Assembly: GCA_003522105.1 (NCBI GenBank)
Contig: DPGF01000093.1
Span: 1 to 18,761 of the forward strand
Origin: Oscillibacter sp.
GTDB lineage: Bacteria; Bacillota; Clostridia; Oscillospirales; Oscillospiraceae
Direction of reading: 5' to 3'
Length of the DNA: 18,761 bases
Every line of letters begins with the position of its first letter. The first letter of the stretch is position 1. This document shows positions 13,990 through 18,761 of this stretch, piece after piece. The position numbers and the translations under genes are program-made. The notes under the pieces are model-generated. The model was not told where the DNA came from. It did no database searches and was given only the letters and a program-made list of their open reading frames with translations.

Positions 13990-14496
13990 ATGGAAAAGGC
14001 GACACAACTCCACAATATCCCGCCGCTGTACGATAAAAGTTCCCGCGTGCTGATCCTTGGCTCGTTTCCATCGGTCAAGTCGCGCGAGGCGGCATTTTTT
14101 TACGCGCATCCGCAAAATCGCTTTTGGCCGACACTTGCCGCCGTTCTGGGCGAGGCAGCGCCAAAAACGGTCGAGGACAAGCGCTCTCTCGTTCTGCGGC
14201 ATGGCATTGCCCTGTGGGATACCATCGGCTCGTGCGAGATCGCGGGCTCGTCAGATGCGAGCATCACGAACGTTGTGCCGAACGATCTGCGCGTCATTCT
14301 GGAGACGGCGGATATTCAGGCCATTTTCTGCAACGGCGGCACATCGTACGCAAGCTACAATAAATACTGCCGCGCGATGACGGGGCGCGAAGCGGCCAAG
14401 CTGCCGTCTACCTCGCCTGCAAACGCGCGCTGGACGCAGGATAAGCTCCTGCGCGCATGGCGCGAAGCGCTTTTACCTTACCTGTCGGAGGTTTGA
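13990..14496 (+). CDS. Hypoxanthine/uracil-DNA glycosylase (UDG superfamily), 168 aa
   Basis: This base-excision repair enzyme is of the small deoxyinosine/mismatch DNA glycosylase type, which removes deaminated bases such as hypoxanthine or uracil. Motif 1 is seen as LILGSFPSVKSRE followed by FFYAHPQNRFWPTL. The middle holds a NDLR segment and IFCNGGTSYASY, and motif 2 is the LPSTSPANA loop near the C-terminus. The length fits the family. The ATG at 13990 is set 7 bases after AAGGAG. It has its own promoter; the next gene's promoter begins within 10 bp of its stop. Exact substrate class (UDG family 6-like versus other) is inferred from the motifs. Confidence 0.85.
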   Translation: MEKATQLHNIPPLYDKSSRVLILGSFPSVKSREAAFFYAHPQNRFWPTLAAVLGEAAPKTVEDKRSLVLRHGIALWDTIGSCEIAGSSDASITNVVPNDLRVILETADIQAIFCNGGTSYASYNKYCRAMTGREAAKLPSTSPANARWTQDKLLRAWREALLPYLSEV

Positions 14497-14502
14497 CAAA
14501 AG

Positions 14503-14531
14503 TTGACAAAACGGGCGCAAGGGGATATGAT
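14503..14531 (+). promoter_or_regulatory. MATE exporter promoter (near consensus)
   Basis: TTGACA (14503-14508) and TATGAT (14526-14531) have a 17-bp spacer. The start codon follows 32 bp later with AAAAGGAG. Confidence 0.75.
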
Positions 14532-14562
14532 ACAGCGCGCGTAACGAAAAGGAGAACGATCC

Positions 14563-15936
14563 ATGGCAGATAAAGCAGTCTCTCTTCGCGGGGAGCAAAC
14601 CGTATTATTTACAAACCGTCAGCTTGTTGCCTTGATGTGGCCGCTGCTGCTCGAGCAGTTTTTGGCGATCACGGTGGGCCTTGCCGACTCGCTGATGGTG
14701 GCGACCGTCGGTGACGCGGCGATCAGCGCGGTGTCGCTGGTCGATTCGATCAGCAACCTGATGATCTATATTTTCTCTGCCATGGCGACCGGCGGCGCGG
14801 CTGTCGCGGGACAGTACATCGGGCAGCAGCAGAAAGAGGACGCCTGCCATGCAGGCCAGCAGCTCATTGCGCTGCTGGCCGCGGTGTCGGTGTTCTTTGT
14901 GGCGCTGCTGTATCTGTTTCGCGCGCAGGTCCTGACGGTGATGTTCGGCCACATCGAGCCAGACGTCATGGCGGCGACGAATACCTATTATTTATATGTA
15001 ATGGCGTCCATTCCCGGCATTGCGCTCTATAACGGCGGCGCGGCGCTCTGGCGCACGATGGGCAGAAGCGACATTTCTCTCAAGGTCTCGCTGCTGATGA
15101 ACGGCATCAATGTGGCGGGCAACGCCATTCTGATCTTCGGTTTCGGCATGGACGTGGCGGGCGTTGCGATCCCGACGCTCGTGTCCCGCACGGTTGCGGC
15201 GGCGGTGATCCTCGGCATGCTCTTCAACGACAAGCTGACGCTGCACCTCTCCAATGTGCGCGCATTCCGTCTGGACATGCGCCTGATGAAGAACATCTTC
15301 TACATCGGTGTGCCGAGCGGCGTCGAAAACGGCATGTTCCATCTGGGACGGCTGGTGCTTTTCAGCCTCATCTCGACCTTCGGCACGGCGGCAATGGTTG
15401 CCAACGCCATCGGCAACACCATCGCCAACTTCAACTGCTTTTCCGGCTCGGCAATCAACCTCGGCTTGGCCGCGGTGGTGAGTCAGTGTGTCGGCGCGGG
15501 CGAGTTCGATCAGGCGCGCGCCTACATGAAGAAGATCGTCAAGTGGACCTACGGCATCATGGCAGTCGTCAACCTGACGATCATCGCATTGCTGCCGCTC
15601 ATCATGCGCGTTTACAATGTCTCGCCCGAGGCGGAAAAGCTTGCGGTCACGGTTTCGTTGATCCACGGCATTTCGTCCATTTTCCTCTGGATCCCTGCTT
15701 TCACGATCCCGTCGTTCCTGCGCGCGGCGGGCGACGCTCAGTTCACGATGCTCGCCAGCATGACGACGATGTGGCTCGTGCGTGTGCTGCTTGCGTATGT
15801 GCTGGGACGGTATCTCGGCTACGGTGTGGTCGGCGTGTGGTTTGCGCATGCGATCCTTGACTGGCTCGTGCGCGGCGCAGTGTTCATCTTGCGCTACCGC
15901 AGCGGCAAGTGGGAGAGCATGGGCATTAAAACATGA
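14563..15936 (+). CDS. MATE family efflux transporter
   Basis: This Na+- or H+-coupled multidrug/toxin exporter has 457 aa and about 12 membrane helices arranged as two six-helix halves. Family signs are LMWPLLLEQFLAITVGLADS in helix 1, VAGQYIGQQQKEDA after helix 2, PGIALYNGGAALWRTMGRSD between helices 4 and 5, and in the second half FSGSAINLGLAAVVSQCVGA and IPSFLRAAGDAQFTM. The ATG at 14563 has AAAAGGAGAA upstream. It is monocistronic, with a near-consensus promoter and a hairpin terminator after the stop. The substrate cannot be told from sequence. Confidence 0.93.
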   Translation: MADKAVSLRGEQTVLFTNRQLVALMWPLLLEQFLAITVGLADSLMVATVGDAAISAVSLVDSISNLMIYIFSAMATGGAAVAGQYIGQQQKEDACHAGQQLIALLAAVSVFFVALLYLFRAQVLTVMFGHIEPDVMAATNTYYLYVMASIPGIALYNGGAALWRTMGRSDISLKVSLLMNGINVAGNAILIFGFGMDVAGVAIPTLVSRTVAAAVILGMLFNDKLTLHLSNVRAFRLDMRLMKNIFYIGVPSGVENGMFHLGRLVLFSLISTFGTAAMVANAIGNTIANFNCFSGSAINLGLAAVVSQCVGAGEFDQARAYMKKIVKWTYGIMAVVNLTIIALLPLIMRVYNVSPEAEKLAVTVSLIHGISSIFLWIPAFTIPSFLRAAGDAQFTMLASMTTMWLVRVLLAYVLGRYLGYGVVGVWFAHAILDWLVRGAVFILRYRSGKWESMGIKT

Positions 15937-15940
15937 TGAC

Positions 15941-15977
15941 AAAAAAGAATCCGCTTCACAGAAGCGGACTCTTTTTT
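15941..15977. terminator. Terminator between MATE exporter and 135-aa gene
   Basis: The stem ccgcttc / gaagcgg has a short loop, with A-run and T-run flanks giving both strands a U-tail. It serves the convergent genes on either side. Confidence 0.8.
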
Positions 15978-16383
15978 ACATTTCGACGGTGATGTTGTCG
16001 GTGCCGTGCTGCTCAAATTCGCCTAAGTAGGTGTCCATGCGTTCGCGCAGCTCGTCAACATTTTCAGGCGTGGGCGCGTCGCTGTCCATATCGCGCAGGG
16101 CAAGCTCCTGAGCGAGGATCTCGAAGAACATGGTGTCCTCGTAGGCCATGATGGCCTCGTGGATGCCGCCCTCGGCAAAGGCACGCGAGGGGATCAGCTC
16201 CCCCTGGTAGGCCTCGACCAGAGGCACCATGCCGTGGGAGAGGCAGTGGGCAAAAACGGCGCTTTCCACATCGTCGTATTCTTGAATGCGGTCATCGCCG
16301 CGGGTGGAGTTCATCACCCAGTTGCCAACATAGACCAGATCGAGAAGACGGCGGAATTGCTTTTCCGTCAGATCAATTTTCAT
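15976..16383 (-). CDS. Conserved small acidic protein of unknown function, 135 aa
   Basis: The function is unknown. It begins MKIDLTEKQFRRLLDLVYVG NWVMNSTR and is acidic throughout, soluble, with no signal peptide or membrane helix; the C-terminus (from VDELRERMDTYLGEFE) is helical. I have the impression of similar short conserved proteins in Clostridia but can name no family. ATG 16383 is chosen because AAGGAGG lies about 8 bases upstream; the longer frame to 16479 crosses the promoter. It is a single gene with its own promoter. Confidence 0.75.
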   Translation of the reverse strand: MKIDLTEKQFRRLLDLVYVGNWVMNSTRGDDRIQEYDDVESAVFAHCLSHGMVPLVEAYQGELIPSRAFAEGGIHEAIMAYEDTMFFEILAQELALRDMDSDAPTPENVDELRERMDTYLGEFEQHGTDNITVEM

Positions 16384-16426
16384 AGTGATGCCTCCTTCTG
16401 AAGCTCCTGAAATCTGCTTAGCAGAG

Positions 16427-16455
16427 ATTATAGCACGCACCGCTGTGTTTTGCCA
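16427..16455 (-). promoter_or_regulatory. Promoter of the 135-aa gene
   Basis: On the minus strand TGGCAA (16450-16455) and a perfect TATAAT (16427-16432) have a 17-bp spacer, about 44 bp ahead of the ATG. Confidence 0.55.
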
Positions 16456-16495
16456 TAGCAAAAACAGGGAAACACACAAAAATTAAAAATGCGCC

Positions 16496-16524
16496 TTGTG
16501 CCTTTTCCTGCGCCGTAGTATGAT
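16496..16524 (+). promoter_or_regulatory. Promoter of the DUF1934 gene
   Basis: TTGTGC (16496-16501) and TATGAT (16519-16524) have a 17-bp spacer, 27 bp ahead of the ATG. Confidence 0.55.
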
Positions 16525-16551
16525 GACAAAAACAGGATAAGAGAGGACAGT

Positions 16552-16977
16552 ATGAAAAAACTCGTTTGGCTCACCGTACACGGCGAGCAGAAATATGAAG
16601 GCATGAGCGCCGACAGCTCCGAGCTGCGCGTGCGCGGCACGATGGAGACAACGAAAGACGGCTATCTCCTGCGCTACGAAGAGGCAGATGAGACCGGCAG
16701 AGTGACCACGGCGACGCGTCTTGCGCTTGCACCGGACTGCGTGATTCTGACGCGCACGGGCGAGGTGACGAGCGAGATGGTGTTTGAGGCAGGGGAGGAG
16801 CACACCTCATTCTATGCCGTACCCTACGGAACCTTGCCGATCTCGGTGAAGGCAGAGTCGGTCAAATGGAAAATTGAAGAGACCGGCGGTATGCTTGCCC
16901 TGCGCTACGCGATCAACATCGGCGGGCAGAGGGGCGAGTGCGCCCTGCGCGTCCGCGTGCGAACGGAAGAGGAATAG
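16552..16977 (+). CDS. DUF1934 domain protein (YwiB-like), 141 aa
   Basis: This small beta-barrel (calycin-like) protein of unknown role is widespread in Firmicutes. The order of strands and motifs fits: KKLVWLTVHGEQKYEG at the start, LRVRGTMETTKDGYLLRYEE, a central ILTRTGEVTSEMVFEAGEE and HTSFYAVPYGTLPISVKAES, then the C-terminal LALRYAINIGGQRGECALRV. The length is normal. The ATG follows AGAGGA. It is monocistronic between its own promoter and a strong terminator. No clue to function comes from the context. Confidence 0.82.
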   Translation: MKKLVWLTVHGEQKYEGMSADSSELRVRGTMETTKDGYLLRYEEADETGRVTTATRLALAPDCVILTRTGEVTSEMVFEAGEEHTSFYAVPYGTLPISVKAESVKWKIEETGGMLALRYAINIGGQRGECALRVRVRTEEE

Positions 16978-16978
16978 G

Positions 16979-17008
16979 AAAGAGGACTGCCAGGCGGCAG
17001 TCCTCTTT
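16979..17008. terminator. Terminator after the DUF1934 gene
   Basis: The perfect stem agaggactgcc / ggcagtcctct has a 4-base loop, followed on the + strand by a T-run. The spmB stop codon abuts it, and it may also act weakly on the minus strand. Confidence 0.85.
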
Positions 17009-17009
17009 T

Positions 17010-17531
17010 TTACGCGCCGAAGAACAGGCGCACAAAAAATGCCGAAGAGAGGAACATCGCTGCGTCGGCGCAAAGGGCGGCGGGAATGGTGTAGCGCGTT
17101 TTGGTGATTCCTGCCGCGCCGTAATAGACGGCAACAGTGTAAAATGTCGTTTCGCTCGAGCCGAGCATGACCGCCGCCACGCGGCCAATATAGGAATCCA
17201 CGCCATGCGTGCGCATGATCTCCGATCCGACGGCCAGCGCGCCGCTGCCGGAGATGGGGCGGATAAACAGCAGCGGCGCGGTTTCGGCAGGAATGCCGAG
17301 CGCATCGAGCGCGGGGGCGAGAAACGCGCCGAGCGCTTCCGTTGCGCCGGAAGCACGCAGCATATAAATGGCGCTCAAGAGCGCGATGAGCGTGGGTAAA
17401 ATGTGCAGCAGCACGGCAAGCCCCTCCTCTGCGCCCTTGGTGAGCGCAGCGTAGACGTCGACGCGCTTGCGCGCGGCGAAGCAGGCGGTGAAGGCGAGCA
17501 GTACCGGCACGATCAGCGTAGAGAGCGGCAT
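17010..17531 (-). CDS. spmB: Spore maturation protein B
   Basis: This membrane protein, made in the mother cell in Bacillus, acts with SpmA in spore core dehydration. It has nucleoside-recognition (Gate)-type membrane helices. The diagnostic block is PLLFIRPISGSGALAVGSEI then MRTHGVDSYIGRVAAVMLGS and SSETTFYTVAVYYGAAGITK. At 173 aa it has the usual size. The ATG at 17531 lies 3 bp after the spmA stop with no strong ribosome binding site of its own, so translational coupling to spmA is likely. The stop reaches the hairpin at 16979-17008. Confidence 0.93.
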   Translation of the reverse strand: MPLSTLIVPVLLAFTACFAARKRVDVYAALTKGAEEGLAVLLHILPTLIALLSAIYMLRASGATEALGAFLAPALDALGIPAETAPLLFIRPISGSGALAVGSEIMRTHGVDSYIGRVAAVMLGSSETTFYTVAVYYGAAGITKTRYTIPAALCADAAMFLSSAFFVRLFFGA

Positions 17532-17534
17532 AAG

Positions 17535-18113
17535 CTAATCCATCCAGAAGCGGGAAAGCAGCTTTGCAGCGAGTAGTCCTGTGAGGACGGAGAGGAGCGA
17601 TGTGAGCCATACGGCGGGCAGGATGTCAAACGGGTCGCGGCTGCCGAGCGAAGAGCGAACGCCTGCGAGCGTGGTGGGCAGGAGCTGAAGGGACGCTGTG
17701 TTGAGCACCACGAACAAACACAGTTCGTCTGACGCTCTGCCGCCGCAGCCGCGGCTCATGCGGCGGGCCGCGCGGATGCCGAGCGGCGTTGCTGCGTTGC
17801 CAAGGCCGAGAAGATCGGCCGAGAGGTTGGCGGAAACGGCGGCGAGCGTTTCGCTGTCACGGCTCGAGCGCGGCAAAAGCCTTTTGAGCAGCGGGCGGAA
17901 CAGGGCGGCAAGGCGGTCAGTGAGCGCACACTGGTTCATCACTTCCATCAGCCCTGTCCAGAGACACATCACGCCGCACATCGCAAAGCACAGTTCGACC
18001 GCACTCTGCGCCCCCTCAAGCGCGGCGGTGCCGAGCGCGTCCCAATTTCCCGTCCAAGCGCCGAAGAAAAGAGATACAACCACCATTCCCGTCCAAAGGT
18101 AAGCCATTGCCAT
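17535..18113 (-). CDS. spmA: Spore maturation protein A
   Basis: This is the membrane partner of SpmB, needed for normal spore core dehydration and heat resistance in Bacillus and Clostridium. It has 192 aa with Gate-type helices. Motifs include YLWTGMVVVSLFFGAWTGNW, NLSADLLGLGNAATPLGIRA and DELCLFVVLNTASLQLLPTT. The start is ATG 18113 (MAMAYLW), 9 bases after AAAGGAG; ATG 18107 is 15 bases away and less likely, and the frame extends to 18299 without a signal. Both spm genes look intact, which argues that the host still makes spores. Confidence 0.93.
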   Translation of the reverse strand: MAMAYLWTGMVVVSLFFGAWTGNWDALGTAALEGAQSAVELCFAMCGVMCLWTGLMEVMNQCALTDRLAALFRPLLKRLLPRSSRDSETLAAVSANLSADLLGLGNAATPLGIRAARRMSRGCGGRASDELCLFVVLNTASLQLLPTTLAGVRSSLGSRDPFDILPAVWLTSLLSVLTGLLAAKLLSRFWMD

Positions 18114-18136
18114 GCCAATCAACTCCTTTGCCCTTA

Positions 18137-18165
18137 AATATATCAGTGGGAGAGGGAGAATATAC
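18137..18165 (-). promoter_or_regulatory. SigE-like promoter of spmA-spmB
   Basis: On the minus strand GTATATT (18159-18165), a 14-bp spacer, then GATATATT (18137-18144). This resembles the Bacillus SigE pattern (kmATATT, 13-15 bp, CATACAhT; 6 of 8 in the -10). spm genes are mother-cell SigE genes in Bacillus. Confidence 0.45.
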
Positions 18166-18246
18166 CGCGTGCTGTGGGCGAAATTGTCTGATTTGGAGAG
18201 CCTTTGCGCCGATGAAAAAATTTCTCGAAAAAATTTAAAAATTGTC

Positions 18247-18275
18247 TTGACATGTGCAATTAGTTTTGGTACTAT
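18247..18275 (+). promoter_or_regulatory. rpsJ (S10 operon) promoter
   Basis: A perfect TTGACA (18247-18252) and TACTAT (18270-18275) have a 17-bp spacer and an A/T-rich block just upstream (18220-18245) that looks like an UP element. It is about 290 bp ahead of rpsJ. Confidence 0.75.
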
Positions 18276-18435
18276 ATGCAAGTCCGCGATTGGGCGCATC
18301 CTGCCCTATTTGCGCGATATTGCGATGAACCGGGAGATTGCTCAGAGTTCTGAGGTAACTTTCGGGGAGTATGTCCGAACATCGGGCGGCTGAGAGAATA
18401 TCTGTACGTTGCGTAGATCGCTGCGCCATGTGTAG

Positions 18436-18463
18436 ACCGGCCGTTTATTCGTGCCGGTTTTTC
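18436..18463 (+). terminator. Attenuator-like hairpin in the rpsJ leader
   Basis: The stem accggc / gccggt has an 11-base loop, followed by a five-T run. It lies inside the 290-nt leader between the promoter and rpsJ. A second gccgg (18468-18473) could pair with the first arm and compete, so regulated read-through is possible. Confidence 0.5.
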
Positions 18464-18564
18464 TATGAGCCGGAATGATACGCACGGATAAGCGTACAGG
18501 AAAAACTCTCACCGTACGGCTTCGACAATGCAAGAATACCGTACAAAATGAAGGAGAAACCAAA

Positions 18565-18761
18565 ATGGCAAAAGAAATGATCCGCATTCGTCTCAAGGCC
18601 TATGACCACCAGGTCATCGACCAGAGCGCAGAGAAGATCGTCGAGACCGCCAAGCGCACCGGCGCTACCGTCTCTGGCCCCATCCCTCTGCCCACCAAGA
18701 AGGAAGTCGTCACCATCCTGCGCGCTGTTCATAAGTATAAGGACAGCCGTGAGCAGTTTGA
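18565..18761 (+). CDS. rpsJ: 30S ribosomal protein S10 (partial, runs off the window)
   Basis: The first 65 residues are present: MAKEMIRIRLKAYDHQVID followed by QSAEKIVETAKRTGATVSGP and IPLPTKKEVVTILRAVHKYK. This is the highly conserved S10 N-terminus, part of the 30S head and also a NusB partner in antitermination. The ATG at 18565 follows AAGGAG (18551-18556). It probably opens the S10-spc ribosomal protein operon, which would continue beyond the window. Confidence 0.97.
   Translation, partial: MAKEMIRIRLKAYDHQVIDQSAEKIVETAKRTGATVSGPIPLPTKKEVVTILRAVHKYKDSREQF

Noticed and set aside
14992..15942. 316-aa minus frame opposite the MATE gene
   Set aside because: It is His/Arg/Asp-rich shadow sequence without a start signal; the + strand gene is clear.
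1..18761. CRISPR array, tRNA or rRNA genes, replication origin
   Set aside because: I saw no regularly spaced repeats, no cloverleaf-like tRNA pattern, no rRNA sequence and no iteron cluster on reading through.

Overview
The window looks like a chromosome segment from a spore-forming, fairly GC-rich member of the Clostridia, probably a gut Oscillospiraceae-type bacterium. Evidence for this is spmA and spmB, a spoVT gene, a Firmicutes-type DUF1934 protein and YitT, strong AAGGAG ribosome binding sites, and an S10-type operon start. Genus cannot be read from the sequence.

The main feature is a 10,645-bp element inserted inside spoVT, the AbrB-type forespore regulator. The first 30 codons of spoVT, with a good ribosome binding site, lie on the minus strand at the right (10834-10923). 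The rest lies on the minus strand at the left (1-188, running off the window). Both broken ends carry the same 12 bp (177-188 and 10822-10833). Joining them restores an uninterrupted SpoVT reading frame. The element ends in a large serine recombinase gene that has no stop codon of its own: it reads in frame through the junction into the spoVT 3' part. Rejoining the element ends in silico gives a long imperfect dyad (24-bp arms, 19/24 matching) centred exactly on the shared sequence, as expected for a serine-integrase attP. This is the architecture of a gene-interrupting element that could restore a sporulation gene when it excises, as skin does for sigK.

Element layout from the left: (a) 1-4173, minus strand, a tight run rhuM-like / unknown / ankyrin-like / recombinase. 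(b) 4294-5333, a small 87-aa gene, then a decayed scar of a tyrosine-integrase C-terminus joined to a fragment resembling a BCCT transporter, closed by a strong hairpin. (c) 5760-10663, a metabolic module: a LysR regulator divergent from a + strand operon of a YfcC-type transporter, a PepD-type (Xaa-His / beta-Ala-His) dipeptidase and an auxin-efflux-type carrier. The divergent promoters overlap around a 12-bp perfect dyad. The predicted job is uptake or exchange of a peptide or amino-acid-like substrate and its hydrolysis.

Right of the element the chromosome is ordinary: yitT (+), cardiolipin synthase (-), a hypoxanthine/uracil-DNA glycosylase (+), a MATE exporter (+), an unknown 135-aa protein (-), a DUF1934 protein (+), spmB-spmA (-), and the promoter, leader and start of rpsJ (+). 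Most of these genes have clear sigma-A promoters and hairpin terminators. spmA has a sigma-E-like promoter.
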